Shown: positions 52,801 through 60,372, counted from the first letter of the stretch. The stretch is DNA of 64,000 nucleotides from Fibrobacter sp. (GCA_024398955.1 JAKSIG010000005.1:38629-102628); one strand, 5' to 3'. Numbers and translations: made by a program. The notes: generated by a model not told the origin, from the sequence alone.

Positions 52801-53119
52801 GCACCTGCCAAGCAACACTGATTGGAGTACTCTATGGACTGCTATTGGAGGTACCTCTACCGCAGGTACCAAACTGCAATCAACAAGTGGCTGGAACAGC
52901 AACGGCAATGGTGAAGATGTTTATGGTTTCTCCGTCCTTCCTGCTGGCTACAAATACTACGGTAGCTTCGACAATGCTGGCGACTACGGGTACTTCTGGT
53001 CTTCTACTGTGAACAATAGTTACGTCTACATCAAGATCTTCTACTGCAATTTCTCGCACGTGGGCGAGAACTACCGCAGTAAGGACTACGCCTACTCTGT
53101 CCGTTGCCTCAAGGACTAA
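49892..53119 (+). CDS. Collagen-like FISUMP lipoprotein, paralog F
   Basis: 1075 aa, the largest. Signal peptide of paralog B type (MNKKKFVFASGLITAMGLVAC). Collagen-like tract ~122-192. The core shares the 'IVNTNFESSEDLDVFG' version with E, and has a divergent patch 'ELTLDKIKDNVSKWGLGSVP'. The middle contains a tandem duplication of one module ('HEQASVI.GLVNT.YVYVYEDNQYRRGT' then 'LDKSLGLNGCT.ARKDTVAKSGTNWYKC'), about 51545-51750 and 51785-51990. FISUMP domain ~876-1075 ('TWMAENLNYDYNEGTAKSYC', 'GVCPEGWHLPS', 'SGWNSNGNGEDVYGFSVLPAG', a hypervariable stretch, final SVRCLKD). It follows paralog E and has the class II leader with AAAGG before ATG. Confidence 0.88.
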   Translation: MNKKKFVFASGLITAMGLVACGENGTTEQITNNYTSGMEIVDLVSSLPKCTADDAGEQYLVKADGEFYACNGKDWKVLGGANSADTVYVSDGKFACTTEPLADGSGVNILCNGEVIGTVLNGAKGDKGDDGERGEQGIQGEQGIQGVAGEKGETGAQGIQGEKGETGAAGADGKDGSDGKPGAKGDAGKDGVGCSIVSQTAESVTIQCGDDRFSMNLNGGSAGDVIEDDSGVSLAMLKGVSQKGPYINGASVTLFELDGSKSLMQTGRTFGGEIITNDGRFSVNNVTLNSSYVRLTANGYYRNEVSGENTTSALTLNAYSDLKRRNSVNINLLTHLEYYRVGYLMENSDGSLTITAAKKMAQKEIFDQFHIVNTNFESSEDLDVFGSSEGDAALLAISVLLQGDRNVTELTSLLSDFGTKIAEKGEWNDPVTRAKIADWADSVDLGLKGELTLDKIKDNVSKWGLGSVPAFEKYVRNFWYKEYGLGDCDESNKSVVKHDTNSRTAYYSSKYAYDGSTDQKVRYTCDNKDSLGRTFGEFRWRRASNIEKDTMGLKHGAATTHEQASVISGLVNTGYVYVYEDNQYRRGTNLDKSLGLNGCTVARKDTVAKSGTNWYKCESQAWREATDIEKDTMGLKHGELSTHEQASVINGLVNTDYVYVYEDNQYRRGTALDKSLGLNGCTIARKDTVAKSGTNWYKCKGDTSISNYSGLNGAVIKTAWRVATDIEKDTAGWGHDFKTGDVRNGRVNTNLVYVYEDNKWRHGTTIDSLMFKLKADGGKACTEGSLNDTSAVKANGLYYVCATGVADTSYRWVKAPDIYNDTYRQKCSSEDEGQVISGKFTATNKYYCSTEGWKSLMGGWSWEYPKEARMNPEIDYGTMTDDRDGQTYKTVVIGTQTWMAENLNYDYNEGTAKSYCYDKEESNCKVTGRLYLWSAAMDSAAVFSEAGKGCGDGKTCAAASLVRGVCPEGWHLPSNTDWSTLWTAIGGTSTAGTKLQSTSGWNSNGNGEDVYGFSVLPAGYKYYGSFDNAGDYGYFWSSTVNNSYVYIKIFYCNFSHVGENYRSKDYAYSVRCLKD

Positions 53120-53151
53120 AAAATTTAATACGAATTAAAAAGGAATTTAGT

Positions 53152-54075
53152 ATGCCAAAACAGAATGAATCCCCTTTAAGAGTTCAATTTATTCATCCGA
53201 ACAATCAAACAAAGTTTAATAAAGCAAGCCTTGAAAAAGAAAAGTCGAAATGGGCGAAAGTTGGTGACGACATCATTCGTTTATGGAATTATGAAACCCA
53301 TATTCGCAGACCTATGGTTGCTTCTGGCAACTATATAGACAAAAAAGGTGAAAAGAAATTTTCCGATAAGCTCTATTTTTGGGGTGAATGGGAAGATTGC
53401 TCCCGCTATGATGTGCAAGAAAATGTTCATTCGCCAATTCTTGTAGAACGTCCTGATTTTGTTAAAACGAATACGGACCCCTATGTGTTTGGAAGTTGCT
53501 TCAAGTACACGAACTGCAAACAGCGCGGCAAACTTGTCCGCATGGATTTTGGTTCGCTGATTCTTTTCGGCTGCATGAAGGGCAATAACTTTTTGCTCGA
53601 TACAGTCTTTGTTGTTAAGGAATACTGTTCTTTTGCTGAAGCCAGAAAGAATAACAATAGTGATGCATTTCGAATAGCCGTTTTAAATTCGTTGAGAAAT
53701 GAAAAGAAAAAGGTTGTTCACACGGCTCTAATGTATGACGACAATAAGGAAATATTCAGCTTTGTTCCTTGCAAATTGAACAATTCCAAAGAAGATGGAC
53801 GTCTGAAAATTCCATTTGGTAAATGTGGATTGAAAAAATCCCCATACAACAAATATTTAGATAGCGATAGCAGTTTTGGCATATGGAAAAACATTAAGAG
53901 TTTCGCGTTGAAACAGGGCTTTGTTCTCGGCTTTAACTTTGTGGAACCAGCCCTTGAAAAAATTGAGATCCCATCCGATAACAAAACTGCAGCAAAGAAA
54001 AAATGGCCTAACAGCAAATGTAATTCTAAAAGTTGCTGTAAAAATGTGGTTGGTTGCTGCCTCAAGGACTATTAA
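53152..54075 (+). CDS. Unknown protein, AT-rich accessory gene with FISUMP-like tail
   Basis: 307 aa from ATG 53152, which has AAAAAGGAA upstream; the open frame begins at 53104 inside paralog F. No family recognised. There is no signal peptide, and the protein is basic with several Cys in the last 25 residues. Conserved-looking patches are 'RLWNYETHIRRPMVASGNYI', 'DPYVFGSCFKYTNCKQRG' and 'DFGSLILFGCMKGNNFLLDT'. The last residues (GCCLKDY) and the DNA TGCCTCAAGGACTA repeat the end of paralog F, so the gene lies between 14-bp direct repeats and seems to have picked up a FISUMP gene end. AT content is higher than in its neighbours, as for the SIR2-like gene; probable acquisition. Confidence 0.7.
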   Translation: MPKQNESPLRVQFIHPNNQTKFNKASLEKEKSKWAKVGDDIIRLWNYETHIRRPMVASGNYIDKKGEKKFSDKLYFWGEWEDCSRYDVQENVHSPILVERPDFVKTNTDPYVFGSCFKYTNCKQRGKLVRMDFGSLILFGCMKGNNFLLDTVFVVKEYCSFAEARKNNNSDAFRIAVLNSLRNEKKKVVHTALMYDDNKEIFSFVPCKLNNSKEDGRLKIPFGKCGLKKSPYNKYLDSDSSFGIWKNIKSFALKQGFVLGFNFVEPALEKIEIPSDNKTAAKKKWPNSKCNSKSCCKNVVGCCLKDY

Positions 54076-54114
54076 AATTTACATTTAGCGTGTTGAGTTG
54101 TATGAGAAGATAAT

Positions 54115-55638
54115 ATGAAGATATTTGAACGTCTTGCTCTATTTTGCGTTTTCTGTGCGATGCCTGTCTTGGCTGCAGAAGCTCCCTCGGGTTCATCTGA
54201 ACCGTCGTCTTCGATCTTTGTGCAGGATCCTGCCATTTTCCATCAGCGTCAGGCGGACCTTGTCAAGTTGAAGTCCTCTGTAGAAGGTAAGGATGAGGCT
54301 CTTGATTCCTTGGTGGACGAGGCTAACCGTGTTGCCAAGATGAATGATCGATGCGCAACCATCAGCGTGAACGATGTCATGGACGATGCCTGTTGGACGT
54401 TCTATCGAGTTGAACTGCCCGCTTTTGAAGATCGCTATATGCGCGTGACTGGCAGGGTTCGTCTTGGCCATATGGAAATGTCGAGAGTTCTTGACGACCG
54501 CAAGCTGCAGATCGACGCCTGCGTCGAGGCCCTTTATAGCTTCGCAAGTTCCAAGGATCAGTTCCTGAATCTGGAAGGTGGTGTTTATCTGGAACCGCTT
54601 CGCAATGGTTTTCAGGCTAATCACGATTTTACCTTGCAGTACGAACCCAACCATCAGAAACATGCTTTTGAAATCGCCCAGAAGTGGGGTACGACCTGCC
54701 GTGATATGGTCGTTCGTCAGGATGGAGAAGGCTTTGCACCCTTCTTCTTGGATGCTCTAGAAAAGCTGAATGGTCAGCTTGCAGGTAACGGCTCGTTGGC
54801 CATGTACAAGACCGACTCTACTGTCGTGGGCAAGCCTATCCTCTATATGGACATTTCTAAACCTGTGCGTAGTGCCTACTACCTGAACGGTGTCAAGTTG
54901 TTCCATGCGAGAGTCAGCGGAGGACCTTCTAGCGAAAGCCATTTGCGAATTGCATTTGATAATGGTAATGTTACTGTAGATGGCGAAAACGTTGTTGTAA
55001 AGCGCGGTCAGAAGATGCGTTTTAAGGGGTCTGTTGACTATCCCGAAAAGACGACTAAGTTGAATGGTCGCTGGATCTGGGAAAATCAGGGAAATACCGA
55101 GGGCGTTGATTTTGGCCCCGAGATTGACGAAGCCGCTCAGGACAGTATTTATGCCCTGGAAGAGGCTAATCGTCGTGCCGCTGCCGAAAAACGTCGCGGC
55201 GTACACTTCTCGCCGTTTGTTGGAATCGGTGCCGCTTTCGCGCTCTTTAGCGACAAGCATTTTGCCGCCTTCGAAGTGGATGAAGACCAGCTGATGATTT
55301 TGCCGGATTTGATTGCTGCTGCTCGCGTAAAGATTGGCTTTGGCGAAGATGCTGAATGGTTTGCAGCCTTTGGTGCAGGCATGTATGCAGGAGCCGGCAT
55401 TGGTGACGGCCTGCAGCGTGTTTACTTTGCTCCTGTAGCCCAGCTTGAACTTGGTTATAAAATTTTCGGTGTCCGCGAAACAGCCGTAATCGCAATTCCA
55501 GAAGATGGTTCCAAGGAATGGATGCAGTTTAAGTCTGGCGCCTTTGTTGGCTTTGGAATGTTCGGTGTAGAAGCTGGCTTTGATATTGTTACAAACCTTG
55601 GCAATGGCGGCTATGTGACGCTGTTCTGGAATTTGTAA
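54115..55638 (+). CDS. Exported protein with C-terminal beta-barrel-like region
   Basis: 507 aa. Signal peptide (MKIFERLALFCVFCAMPVLAA), a Ser-rich patch, then an alpha-helical region with several Cys (residues ~35-215). A middle part ('SKPVRSAYYLNGVKLFHARV', ~235-320) may be a beta domain. The last ~135 residues ('GVHFSPFVGIGAAFALFSDKHF', 'AAFGAGMYAGAGIGDGLQRV', final aromatic-Asn-Leu) alternate hydrophobic and glycine residues as in outer membrane barrels. Function unknown. It ends 13 bp before the small FISUMP lipoprotein, with AAGGAGGGC between, so the two are likely co-transcribed. Confidence 0.7.
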   Translation: MKIFERLALFCVFCAMPVLAAEAPSGSSEPSSSIFVQDPAIFHQRQADLVKLKSSVEGKDEALDSLVDEANRVAKMNDRCATISVNDVMDDACWTFYRVELPAFEDRYMRVTGRVRLGHMEMSRVLDDRKLQIDACVEALYSFASSKDQFLNLEGGVYLEPLRNGFQANHDFTLQYEPNHQKHAFEIAQKWGTTCRDMVVRQDGEGFAPFFLDALEKLNGQLAGNGSLAMYKTDSTVVGKPILYMDISKPVRSAYYLNGVKLFHARVSGGPSSESHLRIAFDNGNVTVDGENVVVKRGQKMRFKGSVDYPEKTTKLNGRWIWENQGNTEGVDFGPEIDEAAQDSIYALEEANRRAAAEKRRGVHFSPFVGIGAAFALFSDKHFAAFEVDEDQLMILPDLIAAARVKIGFGEDAEWFAAFGAGMYAGAGIGDGLQRVYFAPVAQLELGYKIFGVRETAVIAIPEDGSKEWMQFKSGAFVGFGMFGVEAGFDIVTNLGNGGYVTLFWNL

Positions 55639-55651
55639 GGAGGGCTGAAAA

Positions 55652-56782
55652 ATGAAAAATTTATTGATTCTTTCTGCAGTCGCCCTTTCTTTAGCTGCTT
55701 GTTCTGCATACGATAATTATAGCGAAGACTCCTATAATGCCTTCTGGGGAATCGCAGATAACGAGACCTCTGTTTCTTCTGCAGAAGAAATTACTTCTAG
55801 CAACGCAAACGCAAGTTCTGACAGTGAAACTCCCGCAAGCTCAGACGGTAAAGAATCTTCCGATTCTTCTGGAGATAAGCCCGCTTCTAGCGGATCTGAA
55901 TCGCTTAGCTCAGCAGGCGAAACTCCAGCAAGCTCCGGTAGCGAAACTCCCGCAAGTTCCGCAGGCGAAGCACCTGCAAGTTCCGCAGGCGAAGCACCTG
56001 CAAGCTCCGGTAGCGAAGCTCCCGCAAGTTCCGCAGGCGAAGCACCTGCAAGCTCCGGTAGCGAAACTCCCGCAAGTTCTGCAGGCGAGGCACCTGCAAG
56101 CTCCGGTAGCGAAGCTCCCACAAGTTCCGCAAGCGAATCAGTTAGCTCTAGCAGCGAAGTGCCTGCAAGCTCTGCAGGTGAAACTCCTGTAAGTTCTAGC
56201 TCTGTTGCAGAATCCAGCTCCTCTTACTTCTTCTGTGGAGAAGATGTTGTCGTTGATGCTAAGGATGGCAATAAGGAATACGGGACTACGAAGGTTGGAT
56301 CGTTGTGCTTTATTACTGAAAACTTGAGCCGAAATGTTGGCGACTCTCGATGCTATGACGACTCCGAGGCAAACTGCGAAACGTTTGGTAGACTTTACAG
56401 GTACACCGACGCTATTACTGCTTGCCCCCAGGGTACTCATCTTCCGTCTAAGGAAGAATGGACTAGTGCTGTAGAAAGTGGAACCAACGGCTTTACTGCT
56501 GGAGGTAAGTCGCTAAAGGCAAAAACGTCCTGGACAAAGAATAATGGTGATGGTTCTACGAACTTTGCGGCTTTGGCCTCTGGTATTGCGTACTATGATG
56601 AAGATGATGAAGCCCTTGTCTATGTGGGGAAAGGTGAACAGACCGTTTTCTGGACTTCTACGCAGACAGGAACTAGATCTTGGTATTTCGCACTAAGCAG
56701 CAACAACAATAATGTTGCCAGCCAATATGACGAAGAAGGTTCTTATTACTCGGTCCGTTGTGTAGTAGACAAGTTCGAATAA
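55652..56782 (+). CDS. Small FISUMP lipoprotein with Ser/Ala/Glu repeat stalk
   Basis: 376 aa. Lipobox LAAC (Cys17). A long repetitive stalk (residues ~60-185) alternates units such as ETPASSGS and EAPASSAG. A single FISUMP domain follows (~200-376): 'EYGTTKVGSLCFITENLSRN', 'CETFGRLYRYTDAI', 'CPQGTHLPSKEEW', 'VFWTSTQTGTRSWYFALSS', final YYSVRCVVDKFE. The stalk would hold the lectin-like domain away from the outer membrane. Just before the end lies an Asn run coded AAC AAC AAT AAT. A strong ribosome site AAGGAGGGC precedes ATG 55652; a terminator follows. Confidence 0.85.
   Translation: MKNLLILSAVALSLAACSAYDNYSEDSYNAFWGIADNETSVSSAEEITSSNANASSDSETPASSDGKESSDSSGDKPASSGSESLSSAGETPASSGSETPASSAGEAPASSAGEAPASSGSEAPASSAGEAPASSGSETPASSAGEAPASSGSEAPTSSASESVSSSSEVPASSAGETPVSSSSVAESSSSYFFCGEDVVVDAKDGNKEYGTTKVGSLCFITENLSRNVGDSRCYDDSEANCETFGRLYRYTDAITACPQGTHLPSKEEWTSAVESGTNGFTAGGKSLKAKTSWTKNNGDGSTNFAALASGIAYYDEDDEALVYVGKGEQTVFWTSTQTGTRSWYFALSSNNNNVASQYDEEGSYYSVRCVVDKFE
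55916..56130 (+). repeat. Tandem coding repeat (24-bp units)
   Basis: Units of about 24 bp coding (E)(T/A)PASS(G/A)(S/G) repeat some eight times, several identical at DNA level. Copy number is likely to vary between strains. Confidence 0.85.
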
Positions 56783-56812
56783 GAATTCTTTCTATAAAAA
56801 CTGCAAAAGAAA

Positions 56813-56838
56813 AACGTCGCCAATCGGCGACGTTTTTT
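56813..56838 (+). terminator. Rho-independent terminator
   Basis: Stem AACGTCGCC / GGCGACGTT with an AATC loop and six Ts. A further hairpin CTCGGC-TAT-GCCGAG follows at 56853-56867, between convergent genes. Confidence 0.9.
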
Positions 56839-56879
56839 AATGCGATCTGTATGACTCGGCTATGCCGAGCTGTAATGGT

Positions 56880-57287
56880 TTAACGTTTTTCCAGAAGGAT
56901 TTTGCGCTCGGTTTCGTTCAGAATTTCGATGCGGATGACGTGGGTTATGCCGGGATCGTTTTCTTCGAGACGCTCGGGCCACTCGATAAGGCTGATGCCT
57001 TGGGCGAGATAATCGGGGTCAAGGCCGACTTCGTACAAGTCGGCACCGCCTTCTAGACGGTAAAGGTCAAAGTGAAAGATTGGCGGGTTGTTGGGGTATT
57101 CGTGAAGAATGGTGTAGGTGGGGGAGCATACGGCTCCTTCAAAGCCCAGACCCTTGCACACGCCGCGGCTAATAACCGTCTTGCCCGCGCCAAGGTTTCC
57201 GAACATGGCCACCTTGTCGCCAGGCTTCAGCGACTTTGCTAATTCCACCGCCCAATTGTATGTTTCTTCTTCAGATGTGAACTTCAT
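56880..57287 (-). CDS. tsaE: tRNA threonylcarbamoyladenosine biosynthesis ATPase TsaE
   Basis: 135 aa, the normal short length. TsaE works with TsaB and TsaD to make the t6A base at position 37 of ANN-decoding tRNAs. P-loop GNLGAGKT (residues ~30-37), 'SPTYTILHEY' (switch-like), 'HFDLYRL' and 'LIEWPERL' are all present. The other tsa genes are not in the window. Start ATG 57287 fits the family N-terminus. Upstream lies the 7-bp repeat array at 57293. Confidence 0.95.
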   Translation of the reverse strand: MKFTSEEETYNWAVELAKSLKPGDKVAMFGNLGAGKTVISRGVCKGLGFEGAVCSPTYTILHEYPNNPPIFHFDLYRLEGGADLYEVGLDPDYLAQGISLIEWPERLEENDPGITHVIRIEILNETERKILLEKR

Positions 57288-57292
57288 ATTAG

Positions 57293-57405
57293 TTATGAAT
57301 TATGAGTTATGAATTACGAGAGGATTAAACGCGGCATCGCCGCTTGATTATAGAGCGCCGTTGGCGCCTGGGTTTTTCTAATAATTCATAATTCGTACTT
57401 TGTAA
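57293..57405. repeat. Inverted arrays of a 7-bp repeat (TTATGAA)
   Basis: Left arm 57293-57320 is four heptads (TTATGAA, TTATGAG, TTATGAA, TTACGAG). Right arm 57378-57405 is four heptads in the opposite orientation (CTAATAA, TTCATAA, TTCGTAC, TTTGTAA). The spacer holds two small GC hairpins (GCGGC-ATC-GCCGC; GGCGCC-GTT-GGCGCC). The same arrangement recurs at 63507. Confidence 0.7.
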
Positions 57406-57409
57406 TTAT

Positions 57410-58537
57410 TTAAAGCTTGTCCTTGAACTGCTGGTACGTGAACTTGTGGAGCAGGTGGAACTTGCCCTGTTCATCGAACTTGCCGATGCTGGGGTGGCGA
57501 ACGCCGTTGAAGAACGTGGTCTTTACCATGGTGTAGTGGATCATGTCTTCGAAAATAATGCGGTCGCCGACTTGCAGGGGCTTGTCGAAGGAGAAGTCGC
57601 CCAGCTGGTCGCCTGCCAGGCAGGAATTGCCTGTTAGTTTGTATGTGTAAGGCTTTTCGCCGGGGAAGGCCGCTCCCGTTACTGCGGGGCGGTAAGGCAT
57701 TTCGAGGCAGTCCGGCATGTGGGCGCTTATAGAAACGTTCAAAACGGCAATGTCCATTTCGTTATGCACGATGTCGCCTACAGAGGCTACCAGTTCGCCA
57801 GTCTGCCAGCCAACGGCTTCGCCCGGTTCCATAATGACTGTCAGATGAGGGTAGCGTCCCATGAAGTCCTTAAGGATGCGAACTAGCTCGTCGCGGTGGT
57901 AATCCTTGCGGGTAATGTGGTGGCCGCCGCCAAAGTTCACCCACTTCATCTGGGGCAGGTACTTTCCAAAATGCTGTTCGAATGCCTTCAGGACGCCTTC
58001 GAGAGCGTCTGCATCCTGTTCGCAGAGGGCATGGAAGTGTAGTCCTTCGATGCCGTCTAGAAGTTCGGGCTTGAATTCTGCTTCGGTAACGCCCAGTCGG
58101 CTGAACTTGCCGCAGGGGTTGTAAAGGTCCGTTTCTACGGTGGAGTACTGGGGGTTGACTCGGATACCTGCCGAAACGCCCGCCTTGAGGGTCTTTTCCT
58201 TAAAGCGCTGCCACTGGCTAAAGCTGTTGAAGGTAATGTGGCCTGCGCAAGAAAGAATCTCGTCGATTTCGTCATCGTCGTAGACGGGGGCAAAAACGTG
58301 GACTTCCTTGTTCATTTCTTCTTTAGCTAGCTTTGCCTCGTTCAGACTGCTGGCGGTTGCCCCTGCCAGATACTGCCCGATAAGGGGGAATGACCTCCAG
58401 AAGCTGTACCCTTTTAGGGCGCAGATAATCTTTACGCCGGTTTTCTTCTGGATGTCGTCCAGAATTTCCATATTTCGGCGGAGACGGGCTTCGTCGAGTA
58501 CAAAACAGGGGGAAGGAACTTGAGAATAGTCTAGCAT
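57410..58537 (-). CDS. nspC: Carboxynorspermidine decarboxylase
   Basis: 375 aa. A PLP enzyme of the alanine-racemase fold that makes norspermidine or spermidine from the carboxylated precursor, the last step of the alternative polyamine route. Start 'DYSQVPSPCFVLDEARLRRN', PLP lysine in ICALKGYS (Lys42), 'LHFHALCEQDADAL', 'NFGGGHHITRKDY', the glycine-rich 'EPGEAVGWQTG', and C-terminal 'GNSCLAGDQLGDF' with the active-site Cys. The partner carboxyspermidine dehydrogenase gene is not in the window. Length is normal. Confidence 0.94.
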   Translation of the reverse strand: MLDYSQVPSPCFVLDEARLRRNMEILDDIQKKTGVKIICALKGYSFWRSFPLIGQYLAGATASSLNEAKLAKEEMNKEVHVFAPVYDDDEIDEILSCAGHITFNSFSQWQRFKEKTLKAGVSAGIRVNPQYSTVETDLYNPCGKFSRLGVTEAEFKPELLDGIEGLHFHALCEQDADALEGVLKAFEQHFGKYLPQMKWVNFGGGHHITRKDYHRDELVRILKDFMGRYPHLTVIMEPGEAVGWQTGELVASVGDIVHNEMDIAVLNVSISAHMPDCLEMPYRPAVTGAAFPGEKPYTYKLTGNSCLAGDQLGDFSFDKPLQVGDRIIFEDMIHYTMVKTTFFNGVRHPSIGKFDEQGKFHLLHKFTYQQFKDKL

Positions 58538-58605
58538 AGGCCAAAGATAGCCTTTTTTACAACTTTTTTTTCATTTTTTAGAATCCTTTAACTACATTTA
58601 GGGTG

Positions 58606-59376
58606 ATGAGTTTCTCTTCTTTTAAGCATGTATTTATTTCGCTGTTGGCCCTGGCTTTTGCTGGGGTTGCAATGGCGCAGTCCGCTCCTGCCCAGGTTGA
58701 ATCCCAGGTGGTGGCGGCTCCCCGTGGTGCTTCTACACTTGACGAAATGATTCAGGCTAAGCTTGATTCCATGAACCACGTGGTTCCTTCTGTCGGTCCC
58801 CGTAACTCTGACAGCCTGGCTAAGGTACAGGCCGATAGTGTTCGCAAGCTAATTCAAGAAGGTAAGTACGTTCAGCGTGCCAAGTACGACAAGAAGAACT
58901 TTGACCACTGGAACATTGACACCGTCCTGCAGAAGAACATGAAGGAAAAGCTGGTCGGCGTCTGGCGCACTCCCATTGTTGCTCATGGCCATGCATTCCG
59001 CGATGCCGAACTTCGCTTTGGCATGAACGATACTCTGGTCGGCGTTACCCGAACCTATTCCGATTCTGGCCGCTACCAGATGACTGGCGAATATATCTTC
59101 AAGGCTCGTTACCGCTTTGATTCTGAACGATCCTTGGTTAGCCGCGAAGTGTTTAGCGATCGTAAGGTGGTTCGCTGGGACTTTATTACCTTCGATATCG
59201 AAAACGGCTCTTCTCTGGTTTACAACCTGAACAAGCTGGAATTCCGCGACCTGAACGACAACTGGCTCAACGCCTTGCAGGGCTTCGATAACGTTCCGCC
59301 CGAAGTCTATAATCGCGACGAAAAGGCTTCTGCCCAGCTAAAGCAGGAGTACGAAAACAGCAAGAAAAAGAAGTAG
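58606..59376 (+). CDS. Exported protein, unknown function
   Basis: 256 aa from ATG 58606 (GTG 58603 is one codon upstream). Signal peptide (SFSSFKHVFISLLALAFAGVAMAQS). The mature part has a helical N-terminal segment and a beta-rich domain of lipocalin-like character ('KLVGVWRTPIVAHGHAFRDAEL', 'GRYQMTGEYIFKARYRF', 'VYNLNKLEFRDLNDNW'), ending in a Lys-rich tail. No family recognised. It is 12 bp upstream of the FecCD permease gene, but it does not resemble a substrate-binding protein. Confidence 0.7.
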   Translation: MSFSSFKHVFISLLALAFAGVAMAQSAPAQVESQVVAAPRGASTLDEMIQAKLDSMNHVVPSVGPRNSDSLAKVQADSVRKLIQEGKYVQRAKYDKKNFDHWNIDTVLQKNMKEKLVGVWRTPIVAHGHAFRDAELRFGMNDTLVGVTRTYSDSGRYQMTGEYIFKARYRFDSERSLVSREVFSDRKVVRWDFITFDIENGSSLVYNLNKLEFRDLNDNWLNALQGFDNVPPEVYNRDEKASAQLKQEYENSKKKK

Positions 59377-59388
59377 TGGTCGAAGGCC

Positions 59389-60372
59389 ATGAGCCGTCCC
59401 ACAGTCAAGATTTCGAGAGCAGTTGTTGGCTTTGTTGTGCTGACGCTGCTTTTTGTTTTTTTTGCCTTTTTGACTTTGACTGCCGGTTCCACAGAAATTT
59501 CATGGTCGGACCTGGGCTTGAGGAACGTTCCCTATGCAAACATGGCGAACCAGATTTTTTGGGAAATCCGATTCCCGAGGCTGGTGGCTGCTGTGCTTTC
59601 GGGAGTTGCGCTGGCGGTAGCGGGCCTGTCGTTGCAGACCTTGTTTAGAAACCCCTTGGCAGGGCCCTTTGTGCTGGGAATTAGCAGCGGGGCTAGTCTT
59701 GGGGTGGCGCTATCCTTGCTTGCCGGTTTAAGCTTTGGACATTTTGGTGTACTTGGGTCTGCTGCGGTGGGTGCCTTGGCTGTTACAGCAATTGTAATGT
59801 CGGTCTCTACGCGGTTCGCTAATTCTACGGTCCTTTTGGTGGTGGGCTTGCTGGTGGGCTACTTTATCGATGCCGTTGTAAGCCTTCTGATTGTTAACAG
59901 CGATGCGGAATCCCTAAGGGTTTATGTAAGCTGGGGCATGGGCAGCTTTGGTCGCCTGACGTACGACGGCGTGGGCTTGTTTGCCGTTGCCGTGCTTGCG
60001 GGGTTGCTGCTGCTGGCTTGTTCTGTACGGTTTTTGAATGCGGTGCGTCTTGGCGATGACTTTGCCCGCGGCTTAGGCGTGAACGTGCGGCTGGGGCGGA
60101 TCCTTGTTTTGCTGGGAACGTCGGTTCTGGCGGCCTCTGCAACGGCATTCTGCGGTCCGGTTGCCTTTGTTGGAATTGCGGTTCCTCACTTGGCCTTTAT
60201 GTTGTTCAAAACCAGTAACCATCGTGTGCTTTTGCCCGGGGCTGCATTGTGCGGTGCTGTACTTTGCCTGGCTGCTAGTTTGTTCCAAACGCTGCCGTTG
60301 AATGCTGTGCTCAGTCTTGTGGGTGTTCCTGTTGTGCTGTGGGTGATTGTCCGCGGCGGGAGGCTGCATTGA
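59389..60372 (+). CDS. FecCD/BtuC-type ABC transporter permease
   Basis: 327 aa with about nine to ten membrane helices. Family marks: 'RFPRLVAAVLSGVALAVAGL' near residues 60-80, 'FRNPLAGPFVLGISSGASLG' (the conserved coupling region), 'GLGVNVRLGR' and 'CGPVAFVGIAVPHLAF' near 245-260. Such permeases import ferric siderophores, haem or cobalamin. It overlaps the ATPase gene by one base (TGATG), so the two are coupled. No substrate-binding protein gene is adjacent; the substrate cannot be named. Confidence 0.92.
   Translation: MSRPTVKISRAVVGFVVLTLLFVFFAFLTLTAGSTEISWSDLGLRNVPYANMANQIFWEIRFPRLVAAVLSGVALAVAGLSLQTLFRNPLAGPFVLGISSGASLGVALSLLAGLSFGHFGVLGSAAVGALAVTAIVMSVSTRFANSTVLLVVGLLVGYFIDAVVSLLIVNSDAESLRVYVSWGMGSFGRLTYDGVGLFAVAVLAGLLLLACSVRFLNAVRLGDDFARGLGVNVRLGRILVLLGTSVLAASATAFCGPVAFVGIAVPHLAFMLFKTSNHRVLLPGAALCGAVLCLAASLFQTLPLNAVLSLVGVPVVLWVIVRGGRLH

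Noticed and set aside
28937..53119. A complete diversity-generating retroelement inside the window
   Set aside because: I looked for a reverse transcriptase frame, an accessory Avd gene and a non-coding template repeat and found none. Only the target-like pattern is seen, so the DGR idea stays a hypothesis needing genes elsewhere.
55916..56130. CRISPR-like reading of the regular 24-bp repeats
   Set aside because: The repeats are in frame inside a lipoprotein gene and code a Ser/Ala/Glu stalk; there are no spacers.
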